Part shown: one piece after another, positions 1-6,524 of the stretch
How the letters are laid out: each line of letters opens with the position of its first letter
How positions within the stretch are numbered: position 1 is the stretch's first letter
Made by a program: the position numbers and the translations under genes
Assembly (NCBI GenBank): GCA_030631125.1
Contig: DAOVLS010000097.1
Location: 1-7,823 of the forward strand
DNA length: 7,823 nt
Direction of reading: 5' to 3'
DNA from: Planctomycetales bacterium
Lineage (GTDB): Bacteria > Planctomycetota > Phycisphaerae > SM23-33
Notes under the pieces: model-generated
Database searches by the model: none
Told to the model about the DNA's origin: nothing
What the model saw: the letters and a program-made list of their open reading frames with translations, nothing else

Positions 1-59
1 CGATTACGCCGGCGCCGTCGAGCAGGCCCGTCACGACATGATAGAAGCCCTCGCCGAAG
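1..59. repeat. Direct repeat copy A at left edge (59 bases, identical to 499-557)
   Basis: Bases 1-59 match 499-557 without a mismatch; identity stops at base 60 (A) against 558 (C). The offset is 498 bases, a multiple of three, so both copies read in the same frame (DYAGAVEQARHDMIEALAE). The copy sits where EF-G should have the residues just before switch I, which do not resemble it. An assembly join at a contig end is the simplest reading; a real 498-base tandem duplication of 60-557 is the alternative. Confidence 0.97.
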
Positions 60-1981
60 AACAGGCCCGCGGCATCACCATTACGTCGGCGGCGACAACG
101 CTGTCCTGGAAAGACTACACCGTCAACCTGATCGACACGCCCGGGCACGTCGATTTTACCATCGAGGTCGAACGCTCACTTCGTGTCCTCGACGGCGCGG
201 TGGCGGTCTTCTGTGCCGTCGGCGGCGTCGAAGCCCAGAGCGAAACCGTCTGGAACCAGGCGGAAAGGTACAGCGTTCCAAGAATCTGCTTCATCAACAA
301 GATGGACCGCCTCGGCGCTGATTTCGAGATGGTAGTCGGCGAACTCCGCGACCGCCTGGGCGCTAAACCGGTTGTGCTGCAAATTCCCATGGGCGCCGCC
401 GGCGAATTCGCCGGTCAGATCGACCTTGTCGAGCAGCGGGCGTTCTTCTACGAACAGGCCGAGATCGCAATGGACCTGAAGGTCGGCGAAATCCCCTCCG
501 ATTACGCCGGCGCCGTCGAGCAGGCCCGTCACGACATGATAGAAGCCCTCGCCGAAGCCGACGACGAATTGATGGAAAAATACGTCCACGAGGAACCGAT
601 TTCCGTCGCCGACATCAAGTCGGCAATCCGCCGGGCGGTTATCGCCAACAGGATTCATCCCGTTCTTTGCGGCTCGGCGCTGAAGCACATGGGCGTCCGC
701 GTCCTTCTGGATGCGATTTGCGAGTACCTGCCCTCTCCGCTGGACGTCCCGCCCGTCAGCGGGCATGAAAGCCTCGAAACCGAACAGACCGTTCAGCGTC
801 TGCCCCAGCCCGACGAGCCGTTTTCAGCCCTGGTGTTCAAGATCGCCTCGGACCTGCACGGGGACCTTTATTACATTCGTGTCTATAGCGGTTCGCTCAA
901 GGCCGGTTCACGCGTACTCAACCCGTCCCGACGGAAAAAAGAAATCGTCTCACGCATCTGGGAGATGCACGCCAAGCAGCGCATCCGACGGGACCACGCC
1001 GATGTCGGAGACATCGTCGCAGTCGTCGGACCCAAACACAGTTTTACCGGTGATACGCTGTGCGACTCCCATCACCCGATAATCCTGGAGAAGATAAAGT
1101 TCCCCAAGCCGGTAATCTCAATGTCGATTGAACCGGCTTCGTCGGCGGAAAAGGCCCGCCTGTCCGAGGCCCTTGTTACGCTACGACGGGAAGACCCGAC
1201 GTTCCGAACCGATATGGATCGCGAGACCGGGCAGTTGCTGATTTCGGGAATGGGCGAGTTGCACCTGGAGATCATTCGCAACAAGTTGATCCGCGACATG
1301 GGCGTTTCCGTCCGCGTGGGCAAACCGCGAGTGGCGTACAAAGAGACTATCACCGCCGCTGCCGAGGCTGAGGGGCGATTCGTTCGCCAGACCGGAGGGC
1401 GGGGGCAGTACGGCGTGGTCGTGCTGCGGGTCGAACCGACGCCCGCCGGCAACGAGGATGAAAGCCGGGAGGAAGCGGGAATCGTCTTCATCGAGAAAAT
1501 CAAGGGCGGCGCGATCCCGAAGGAGTACATCTCCGCCGTCAAGGAAGGGGTAATCGACGAGGCCACCAACGGCCCGCTGGCCGGTTATCCGACGACGGGC
1601 ATAACCGTTACGCTCCTGGACGGCAAGCACCATCCTGTGGATTCGTCGGAACTGGCCTTTTCCCGCGCCGGCGCTCTGGCGTTCCGCGAAGGCGTAAAAA
1701 AGGCGTCGCCCGTATTTCTTGAGCCGATAATGCGACTGGAAGTTACCGTCTCCGACAATTACCTCGGCGCTGTTACCGGCGACCTGAACGCCCGCCGGAG
1801 CGAGATTACGACCGTGGAGCGACGGGAAAATTACTGTAAACTCATTGCAGAGGCGCCTTTGGCGGCGATGTTCGGGTACGCGACAGTCCTGAGGTCCCTT
1901 ACCCAGGGGCGTGGAACGTATGTCATGGAGCCTGCGACCTATAAGGTTGTCCCCGCCGAGGTTGCCGCTCGATTGGCCTGA
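2..1981 (+). CDS. fusA: Elongation factor G (EF-G), 5' end missing or rearranged
   Basis: EF-G is the cytoplasmic GTPase that catalyses tRNA-mRNA translocation and, with RRF, ribosome recycling. Counting from the ATG at 38, visible GTPase motifs are RGITITSAAT (switch I/G2, residues 11-20), DTPGHVDF (G3, 33-40, with the catalytic His at 37), NKMDR (G4, 87-91) and GSALK (G5, 212-216). Later come domain II, domain III (SGMGELHLE), domain IV with the tip loop HHPVDSS (531-537) and domain V (MFGYATVLRSLTQGRGTY). The G1 P-loop and roughly the first 60 family residues are absent. The frame stays open to the left edge, so the ATG at 38 is internal, not a true start. Residues before about position 8 do not fit the family: they copy the internal segment at residues 155-161 and upstream codons. 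The rest looks intact and ends in TGA. Spirochaetes and planctomycetes also carry specialised EF-G paralogues (spdEFG1/2), so the exact subfamily is unsettled. Confidence 0.95.
   Translation, partial: DYAGAVEQARHDMIEALAEEQARGITITSAATTLSWKDYTVNLIDTPGHVDFTIEVERSLRVLDGAVAVFCAVGGVEAQSETVWNQAERYSVPRICFINKMDRLGADFEMVVGELRDRLGAKPVVLQIPMGAAGEFAGQIDLVEQRAFFYEQAEIAMDLKVGEIPSDYAGAVEQARHDMIEALAEADDELMEKYVHEEPISVADIKSAIRRAVIANRIHPVLCGSALKHMGVRVLLDAICEYLPSPLDVPPVSGHESLETEQTVQRLPQPDEPFSALVFKIASDLHGDLYYIRVYSGSLKAGSRVLNPSRRKKEIVSRIWEMHAKQRIRRDHADVGDIVAVVGPKHSFTGDTLCDSHHPIILEKIKFPKPVISMSIEPASSAEKARLSEALVTLRREDPTFRTDMDRETGQLLISGMGELHLEIIRNKLIRDMGVSVRVGKPRVAYKETITAAAEAEGRFVRQTGGRGQYGVVVLRVEPTPAGNEDESREEAGIVFIEKIKGGAIPKEYISAVKEGVIDEATNGPLAGYPTTGITVTLLDGKHHPVDSSELAFSRAGALAFREGVKKASPVFLEPIMRLEVTVSDNYLGAVTGDLNARRSEITTVERRENYCKLIAEAPLAAMFGYATVLRSLTQGRGTYVMEPATYKVVPAEVAARLA
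499..557. repeat. Direct repeat copy B inside fusA (native location)
   Basis: This is the internal copy of the 59-base sequence. It encodes part of the G' insert of EF-G, and the continuation (ADDELMEKY) is typical of the family, as in 'AEADEELMEKYL'. This copy is therefore the native one and the copy at 1-59 is misplaced. Confidence 0.9.
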
Positions 1982-2002
1982 CGGACGGGGCCTTGGGACG
2001 GG

Positions 2003-2063
2003 AAATAATTTAATAAAAAATTTTCATCTCAATAATTGACATTCAGAAATGATTGGATAAACT
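2003..2063 (+). promoter_or_regulatory. Candidate sigma70-type promoter with A/T-rich UP-like element for the S10 operon
   Basis: A perfect -35 TTGACA lies at 2036-2041, followed by a 16-base spacer and a -10-like TAAACT at 2058-2063 (4 of 6 consensus bases). Immediately upstream, 2003-2024 is almost pure A/T with A and T tracts, as in the UP elements of strong ribosomal promoters. Transcription would start near 2070, giving a leader of about 58 bases before rpsJ. The stretch is sharply more AT-rich than the flanking genes. I see no terminator after fusA, so read-through from the str-type genes may add to this promoter. The call is by eye. Confidence 0.6.
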
Positions 2064-2072
2064 GGTAAGGCT

Positions 2073-2104
2073 TTGCAACTTATCTTCACGAAAATAGTTA
2101 CAAT
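2073..2104 (+). promoter_or_regulatory. Imperfect dyad in the rpsJ leader (possible leader hairpin, operator or second promoter)
   Basis: TTGCAACT (2073-2080) can pair with AGTTACAA (2096-2103) at seven of eight positions, and two more pairs (AT 2082-2083 with AT 2094-2095) follow past a one-base bulge. If transcription starts near 2070, this forms a hairpin near the 5' end of the S10 mRNA. The same bases contain TACAAT (2099-2104), a 5-of-6 match to the -10 box, but the TTGCAA upstream is 20 bases away, too far for a normal promoter. Hairpin, operator and weak second promoter are all possible readings. Confidence 0.35.
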
Positions 2105-2127
2105 CGTCGGTCAGAGATAAAAACATA

Positions 2128-2436
2128 ATGGTTCAGGATAAGATTCGTATCAGGATGGAGGCTTACGATCATCGCGCGCTGGACGGTTCAGCCGCCGAGA
2201 TCGTTGACCATGCCCGTCGGACCGGCGCGCGGGTATGCGGACCTATTCCACTGCCGACACGAATCGAACGATATACGGTGCTTCGCAGCCCGCACGTGGA
2301 CAAAAAATCCCGTGAACAGTTCGAGATGCGAACACATAAACGGATCATCGACATCTATGAACCAACGGTCCGCACGATAGAAGCGTTGAACAGGCTGGTA
2401 GTGCCGGCAGGGGTGTTCGTGAAGATAAAGGCGTAG
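2128..2436 (+). CDS. rpsJ: 30S ribosomal protein S10 (NusE)
   Basis: S10 is a small-subunit head protein that also serves as NusE, the partner of NusB in transcription antitermination and of NusG in transcription-translation coupling. The 102-residue product has the normal family length. It starts with the typical [14 protein letters not shown] strand, and the conserved loop runs from [14 protein letters not shown] to [19 protein letters not shown] (about residues 41-72). The ATG at 2128 fits the family N-terminus; only a weak AGAGA (2113-2117) stands before it. It is the first gene of the S10 operon, 146 bases after fusA with no tuf in between. Confidence 0.98.
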   Translation: MVQDKIRIRMEAYDHRALDGSAAEIVDHARRTGARVCGPIPLPTRIERYTVLRSPHVDKKSREQFEMRTHKRIIDIYEPTVRTIEALNRLVVPAGVFVKIKA

Positions 2437-2443
2437 CTTTGAA

Positions 2444-2494
2444 CGACAGCGGTTTTGGCACTTCTGCCTCTTTGCTGTTGGTGAAACTCTTTCA
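2444..2494 (+). promoter_or_regulatory. Candidate structured RNA element in the rpsJ-rplC gap
   Basis: The 78-base gap holds nested complementarity. CGACAGC (2444-2450) pairs with GCTGTTG (2474-2480) over seven positions including one G-U. Inside it, GGCA (2457-2460) and TGCC (2465-2468) close a CTTC tetraloop. Directly after, TGAAA (2482-2486) and TTTCA (2490-2494) form a five-pair stem with a three-base loop. There is no T-tract after either stem, so this is not an ordinary intrinsic terminator. Its place just upstream of rplC and rplD suggests regulation, processing or protein binding. No folding energy was computed. Confidence 0.35.
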
Positions 2495-2514
2495 GATGGA
2501 AAGCACGGGATAAA

Positions 2515-3177
2515 ATGTATCCGGCGTTGATTGGAAAAAAAGTTGGTATGACACAGATGTTCGCCGAGAACGGTGACGTTTGCGGCGTAACCGTCGTGCG
2601 CGCCGGGCCATGTGTTGTCCTTCAGGTAAAACAGACCGACCAAAAGGACGGTTACGACGCCGTCCAGATAGGCTTTGAAGACGTCAAGACCCGCCGGGCA
2701 GCCAAACCCGCTATCGGGCACGCTGAGCGGGCAAAGACCGCACCGAAAAAAATCGTTCGTGAAGTCCGGCTTCTCGAAGAGACCGACTCCGACGTCGGGG
2801 CGACCCTGACGGTCGAGGTCTTTGAAGGCGTGAACTTTGTTGATGTGGTCGGGACCACCAAGGGCAAAGGTTTTGCCGGCGGAGTAAAGCGCCACGGATT
2901 CAAGGGTCAGCCCGCCAGTCATGGTGTCGAGCGTAAGCACCGCAGCCCCGGCTCCATCGGCGGGCACGGAACGGACCTGGGTCACGGCGGAAACATAAAA
3001 AAAGGTAAAAAAATGGCAGGGCACATGGGCGCAGTCCGGTCCACCAGCAGGAACCATCGGCTGGTGGGCATTGACGCCGAAAACAACCTGCTTCTTATCA
3101 AGGGTTCGGTTCCGGGGCCTAACGGCGGATACCTGCTCGTCAGGAAATCCCGCACCGCAAAGGACAAGAAGGAATAA
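2515..3177 (+). CDS. rplC: 50S ribosomal protein L3
   Basis: L3 is an early-assembly protein whose extended loop reaches the peptidyl-transferase centre. The 220-residue product is normal in length. It starts with MYPALIGKKVGMTQMF, has GKGFAGGVKRHGFKG at about 117-131, KHRSPGSIGG at 141-150, KKGKKMAGHMG at 162-172 and the C-terminal LLLIKGSVPGPNGG. Between GSIG and KGKKMAGH it carries about four residues more than E. coli L3, rich in Gly and His. Residue 150, the glutamine methylated by PrmB in E. coli, is glycine here. The ATG at 2515 follows GGGA (2507-2510). A 78-base gap with possible RNA structure separates it from rpsJ; rplD follows after 17 bases. Confidence 0.98.
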   Translation: MYPALIGKKVGMTQMFAENGDVCGVTVVRAGPCVVLQVKQTDQKDGYDAVQIGFEDVKTRRAAKPAIGHAERAKTAPKKIVREVRLLEETDSDVGATLTVEVFEGVNFVDVVGTTKGKGFAGGVKRHGFKGQPASHGVERKHRSPGSIGGHGTDLGHGGNIKKGKKMAGHMGAVRSTSRNHRLVGIDAENNLLLIKGSVPGPNGGYLLVRKSRTAKDKKE

Positions 3178-3194
3178 TACAGGCTTTTTAAGAT

Positions 3195-3818
3195 ATGTTG
3201 GAAATTCCAGTGTACAATACGGCCGGCGAGCAGATCGAGACGCTCAAGATTGATGATGAGTGTTTCGGCAAGAGCGTCAACGTCGCCCTGCTGAAGCAGG
3301 CGGTCGTGGCTTATCACGCCAACCGCCGGCAGGGAACCGCTGCGACCAAGGGTAGAGGCCAGGTCGAAGGTTCTACCCGAAAAATCTTCCGCCAGAAGGG
3401 CACCGGAAACGCCCGCCGAGGCCCGGTCCGGACCGGAAAGGTCCGAGGCGGTGGAATGACCTTTGCCAAAACGCCGCACAGTTATCGAAAAACGCTGCCT
3501 AAGAAAATGCGGCGAGGCGCGCTGAATTCGGCCATCCTCGCAAAAATCCTTGGAAATGACCTTGTAGTGGTCGAAGGCCTGTCGCTGACGGAACCGAAAA
3601 CGAAATTCGTCGCCGAGGTCCTGGCCAATTTGAAGATAAACCGCTCCTGCCTGCTGGCGCCGGCCCAATATGACGAGGTCCTCTTCAGGAGCGCACGCAA
3701 CATCCCGGACATTACCGTCCGTCCGGTGGAAGACTTGAACGCCTTCGAGGTGGCGACCCGGCAGAAGATGCTGCTGACGCGCGAGGCGATGGAGAAACTG
3801 CTGAGTCGGTCTGCCTGA
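3195..3818 (+). CDS. rplD: 50S ribosomal protein L4
   Basis: L4 binds 23S rRNA early in assembly, and its long loop lines the tunnel constriction. In gamma-proteobacteria it also represses the S10 operon through the mRNA leader; whether that happens here is unknown. The 207 residues match the family length. The basic tunnel loop is seen at about 45-100 (RQGTAATKGRGQVEGSTRK, then RQKGTGNARRG, then VRGGGMTFAK), followed by LPKKMRRGAL and a C-terminal alpha/beta domain. The VEGSTRK form of the loop differs from the common GGGRKPW form and resembles planctomycete versions as I recall them. The ATG at 3195 gives a proper N-terminus; the upstream AGG is weak. rplW starts two bases after the stop. 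Confidence 0.98.
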   Translation: MLEIPVYNTAGEQIETLKIDDECFGKSVNVALLKQAVVAYHANRRQGTAATKGRGQVEGSTRKIFRQKGTGNARRGPVRTGKVRGGGMTFAKTPHSYRKTLPKKMRRGALNSAILAKILGNDLVVVEGLSLTEPKTKFVAEVLANLKINRSCLLAPAQYDEVLFRSARNIPDITVRPVEDLNAFEVATRQKMLLTREAMEKLLSRSA

Positions 3819-3820
3819 AG

Positions 3821-4105
3821 ATGAAAAACGATATTTACAACACGATAATCCGCCCGCTGGTAACCGAGAAGGGTACGCACCAGTCCGAGACGCGGAACGC
3901 ATATGCCTTTCAGGTTAACCCTGAGGCAAACAAGGCCCAGATAAAACAGGCTGTCGAGAAGATTTATAACGTGAAGGTGCTGACAGTTCGTTCGGCCAAT
4001 CGTCGCGGCAAGCCGCGGCGGGTCGGCTATAAGCGCGGTACGACCAGCCACTGGAAAAAAGCGGTTGTGATACTCCACCCGGACTATCACATTGATATGT
4101 TCTAA
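3821..4105 (+). CDS. rplW: 50S ribosomal protein L23
   Basis: L23 sits at the peptide exit and is the docking site for trigger factor and SRP. The 94-residue product has the normal length. It shows the family opening IIRPLVTEKGTHQSETRNAYAF (first half at 9-20), the helix ANKAQIKQAVEKIYNVKVLTV with a short basic GKPRRVGYKRG loop (63-73), and the closing strand KKAVVILHPDYHIDMF. The ATG at 3821 begins two bases after the rplD stop, which suggests translational coupling. The C-terminal part is otherwise unremarkable. rplB follows after 20 bases. Confidence 0.98.
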   Translation: MKNDIYNTIIRPLVTEKGTHQSETRNAYAFQVNPEANKAQIKQAVEKIYNVKVLTVRSANRRGKPRRVGYKRGTTSHWKKAVVILHPDYHIDMF

Positions 4106-4125
4106 TTGAAGTATTGGACGAGTAG

Positions 4126-4977
4126 ATGGCAATTAAGAAGTACAAACCGACGTCGGCGGGAAGGCGAAACGCGAGTGTCAATATCCGCGAGGAGTTGACC
4201 GGTGATGCGCCGACCAAGTCGCTTTTGCGTCCGCTGAAAAAGACCGGCGGGCGCAATAATCAGGGTGTAATCACCAGTCGGTTCCGCGGCGGCGGGGCCA
4301 AGCGGATGTACCGCGTCATAGATTTCAAACGCAACAAGGACGGCGTCGAAGGGACGGTAGCAACGATAGAGTACGACCCGAACCGCACCTGCAACATTGC
4401 CCTGATAAATTATGCCGACGGTGAAAAACGATACATCCTCGCCCCGGTAGGCCTGAAGGCCGGACAAAAAATTTACTCAGGCGACGCCGCCGAACCGAGG
4501 CTCGGTAATTGCCTGCCGCTGGCGAAGATTCCCACCGGACTGACGATTCACAACATCGAAATGATTCCCGGCGCCGGAGGCAAACTGGTTCGCTCCGCCG
4601 GCGGGTCGGCCAGGTTGATGGCCAAGGAAGGCAAGTGGGCGCATCTGGTCCTGCCCAGCGGCGAGATGCGAATGGTTGACGCCCGCTGTCGGGCGACCGT
4701 AGGACAGTTGAGCAACCTCGACCACCAGAACGTTCGCCTGGGCAAGGCCGGTCGAAAGCGACACATGGGCCGCAGACCGCACGTTCGCGGCGTAGCACAG
4801 AACCCCGTCGCCCACCCGATGGGCGGCGGTGAAGGCAGAAGCGGTGGCGGACGCCATCCTTGCAGCCCGACCGGAAAACCCGCCAAGGGCGGAAGAACGC
4901 GAAGGAAAAAGAAGGCGTCGAACAAACTTATCCTTCGCCGGCGCCGGAGCAGACGTTACGGTCTGGTGAAACTTTAG
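4126..4977 (+). CDS. rplB: 50S ribosomal protein L2
   Basis: L2 is needed for subunit association and peptidyl-transferase activity. The product is 283 residues, slightly longer than the usual 272-277. It has the N-terminal RNA-binding fold ([20 protein letters not shown] at 41-60), the middle barrel ([20 protein letters not shown] starting at 138) and the conserved C-terminal loop at 224-238 ([14 protein letters not shown]). His230 matches E. coli His229, the histidine linked to peptidyl transfer, and is kept. The neighbouring Asp and second His of the usual NPVDHPHGGGEGR are Ala229 and Met232, and the usual SPWG is SPTG. These look like lineage variants, not damage. The extreme C-terminus is strongly basic. 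The ATG at 4126 is the only sensible start. Confidence 0.98.
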   Translation: MAIKKYKPTSAGRRNASVNIREELTGDAPTKSLLRPLKKTGGRNNQGVITSRFRGGGAKRMYRVIDFKRNKDGVEGTVATIEYDPNRTCNIALINYADGEKRYILAPVGLKAGQKIYSGDAAEPRLGNCLPLAKIPTGLTIHNIEMIPGAGGKLVRSAGGSARLMAKEGKWAHLVLPSGEMRMVDARCRATVGQLSNLDHQNVRLGKAGRKRHMGRRPHVRGVAQNPVAHPMGGGEGRSGGGRHPCSPTGKPAKGGRTRRKKKASNKLILRRRRSRRYGLVKL

Positions 4978-5011
4978 AGAGAAATTCCGATTCGTCGGGA
5001 GTGAATGAATA

Positions 5012-5284
5012 ATGGCAAGAAGTCTCAAAAAAGGGCCTTATGTGGACGAGAAACTCTTCCGCAAGGTCCAGCAGCAGAAACAGACCGGCTCACGCGAGCC
5101 GATCAAGACCTGGGCGCGGGCGTGTACTATCGTGCCGGAATTCGTCGGGCATACGTTCAATGTGCACAACGGAAAGATTTTCCATTCCGTCTTTGTTACA
5201 GAAGATATGGTGGGACACAAGTTGGGAGAGTTCAGCCCGACGCGGATGTTCCGCGGACACACGGCGGCGAAGCGAAGCAGGTAA
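5012..5284 (+). CDS. rpsS: 30S ribosomal protein S19
   Basis: S19 is a head protein of the small subunit that forms a pair with S13 and contacts the A-site tRNA side and the large subunit. The 90 residues have the normal length: [15 protein letters not shown] at the start, [19 protein letters not shown] in the middle (31-49) and the C-terminal [15 protein letters not shown] (69-83) followed by a basic tail. The ATG at 5012 is supported by GGGAG at 4997-5001, ten bases upstream. An earlier ATG at 5005 is in another frame and gives no family match. rplV follows after 34 bases. Confidence 0.98.
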   Translation: MARSLKKGPYVDEKLFRKVQQQKQTGSREPIKTWARACTIVPEFVGHTFNVHNGKIFHSVFVTEDMVGHKLGEFSPTRMFRGHTAAKRSR

Positions 5285-5318
5285 GACACCGCAACCGCCG
5301 ACGAGAGATATTATAGAT

Positions 5319-5660
5319 ATGGCCTGGAAAGCGATACACAGATTTGCCCGGATCAGCCCGACTAAGGTCCGCCCTATAGTGGACTTGATTCGCGGACGCG
5401 ACGTGGAAGAAGCACTTAACGTGCTGAATTTCACGCCGCATCGCGGAGCGACCTTCGTTCGGAAAATACTGACCAGTGCAGTCGCCAACGCCGACGAAGC
5501 CGAGGCCGATACAGATTCGCTTTATGTCGAGAAGGCGTATGTGGATGAGGCCCCTACGATGAAGCGTTGGCGTCCGAAGGACCGAGGGCGGGCCTTCCCG
5601 ATAATGAAGCGCAACAGCCATATAACCGTCGTGGTCGAATCGAGGGGAACCGGCGGATAA
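5319..5660 (+). CDS. rplV: 50S ribosomal protein L22
   Basis: L22 contacts all domains of 23S rRNA, and its beta hairpin lines the exit tunnel beside L4. From the ATG at 5319 the protein is 113 residues, the normal size. Family signatures are AIHRFARISPTKVRPIVDLI (5-24), GRDVEEALNVLNFTP (26-40), the tunnel hairpin containing MKRWRPKDRGRAFPIMKRN (81-99) and the closing strand SHITVVVES. The frame is open far upstream to an ATG at 5040, but that part overlaps rpsS and has no family match. GAGAGA at 5303-5308, ten bases before 5319, supports the chosen start. rpsC begins 15 bases after the stop. Confidence 0.97.
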   Translation: MAWKAIHRFARISPTKVRPIVDLIRGRDVEEALNVLNFTPHRGATFVRKILTSAVANADEAEADTDSLYVEKAYVDEAPTMKRWRPKDRGRAFPIMKRNSHITVVVESRGTGG

Positions 5661-5675
5661 GGCAGGATTGAGATT

Positions 5676-6524
5676 ATGGGTCAAAAAGTTTCGCCAATTG
5701 GTTTTCGTACCGGGATCACCCGCGGGTGGGCCAGCCGATGGTTCGCGCCCAAGAGCAACTTCGGCGAGTTCCTCGTCGAGGACTGGAAGATCAGGGAGTT
5801 CGTCGAGAACCGCCTGAACCGCCAGCCTCCCTACGCCGGAATAAGCAGTATAGAAATCGAGCGGACCCGCGAAGAGGTCAAGGTTACACTAAAGACGGCC
5901 AGGCCCGGTCTGGTCATCGGACCTCGCGGCGCTGAAGTGGAAAAACTCAAAGAAGCGCTGGAGGACCTGTCGGACCGTCGCGTTAACGTCAATGTTCTGG
6001 AAATTTCCCATCCTGATCTGGACGCGCAACTGGCGGCCGGCGCCGTAGCAGAGCAACTCAAGCGGCGTGCGAGTTTCCGGCGTGCGATTAAGCAGCGATG
6101 TGAGACGATTATGCAGGCCGGTGCTAAGGGTGTGAAGATACAGGTCGGCGGTCGTCTTGGTGGCGCGGAGATGAGCCGGACCGTCAAGACGATTTTGGGA
6201 TCCATCCCGCTGCACACGTTGGACGCGGATGTTGATTACGGTTTCGCCGAGTGTTTTGCCACCTACGGCGCGCTTGGCGTGAAGGTTTGGATTTATCGCG
6301 GCAAATTCGGCGCGGATGATCATTCAGAGAAGATTTCCCGCCCTGGTCCGTCGCAACACAGTCGTCCGCCCCGTCGTCCTCAATCCGGCGGCGGTCGGCC
6401 CAGGGGTGGTCCAAGGCCGCAGCCACAGGCAACGACAGCACCTGCAACGAAGCAGGAAAAAGCACCCGAACCCCAAACGCCCAAGCAGGATGCCCCTGCT
6501 GGAAACGCGGAGGAAGGTAAATAA
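5676..6524 (+). CDS. rpsC: 30S ribosomal protein S3 with long disordered C-terminal tail
   Basis: S3 lies at the mRNA entry channel and, with S4 and S5, takes part in mRNA unwinding. It begins MGQKVSPIGFRTGITRGWAS, has the KH domain with the GPRG loop (82-85), a basic stretch LKRRASFRRAIKQ at 128-140 at the entry site, and the C-terminal domain ending GVKVWIYRGKFG (201-212). Beyond that runs a tail of about 70 residues (213-282), rich in Pro, Arg, Gly and Gln, becoming Ala/Glu/Lys-rich at the end and probably disordered. It brings the protein to 282 residues, against about 210-235 in many bacteria. The ATG at 5676 follows AGGATTGAG. The stop TAA touches the rplP ATG, and the strong rplP ribosome site lies within this tail. 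Confidence 0.98.
   Translation: MGQKVSPIGFRTGITRGWASRWFAPKSNFGEFLVEDWKIREFVENRLNRQPPYAGISSIEIERTREEVKVTLKTARPGLVIGPRGAEVEKLKEALEDLSDRRVNVNVLEISHPDLDAQLAAGAVAEQLKRRASFRRAIKQRCETIMQAGAKGVKIQVGGRLGGAEMSRTVKTILGSIPLHTLDADVDYGFAECFATYGALGVKVWIYRGKFGADDHSEKISRPGPSQHSRPPRRPQSGGGRPRGGPRPQPQATTAPATKQEKAPEPQTPKQDAPAGNAEEGK
6509..6517 (+). promoter_or_regulatory. Ribosome binding site of rplP, inside the rpsC 3' end
   Basis: GGAGG (6509-6513) followed by AAGG (6514-6517) is the strongest Shine-Dalgarno-like sequence I see in the window. It is 7-11 bases from the ATG at 6525 but 16-20 from the alternative ATG at 6534, so it decides the rplP start. Because it lies in the last rpsC codons, L16 synthesis is probably coupled to S3. 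Confidence 0.75.

Noticed and set aside
38..40. ATG at 38 as the fusA start
   Set aside because: This ATG lies in the duplicated 59-base segment and the frame is open to the left edge. A start here would leave EF-G without its P-loop.
1975..1992. Possible terminator after fusA (GGCC/GGCC inverted repeat)
   Set aside because: The stem is only four pairs with a ten-base loop and no adjacent T-run follows, so it is too weak to call.
2439..2516. Promoter for rplC in the rpsJ-rplC gap
   Set aside because: TTGAAC (2439-2444) and other -35-like boxes have no acceptable -10 at 16-18 bases, and TAAAAT at 2511-2516 overlaps the start codon with no -35 partner.
2188..3057. 289-codon open frame on the minus strand
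   Set aside because: It is antisense to rpsJ and rplC and crosses their intergenic gap. It has no family resemblance and is explained by codon bias of the real genes.
2982..3902. 306-codon open frame on the minus strand
   Set aside because: It is antisense to rplC, rplD and rplW, with no recognisable motif; a shadow of the coding strand.
5040..5318. Upstream extension of the rplV frame to an ATG at 5040
   Set aside because: The extension overlaps rpsS in another frame and does not match L22. The family N-terminus begins at the ATG at 5319, which has a purine-rich site at a suitable distance.
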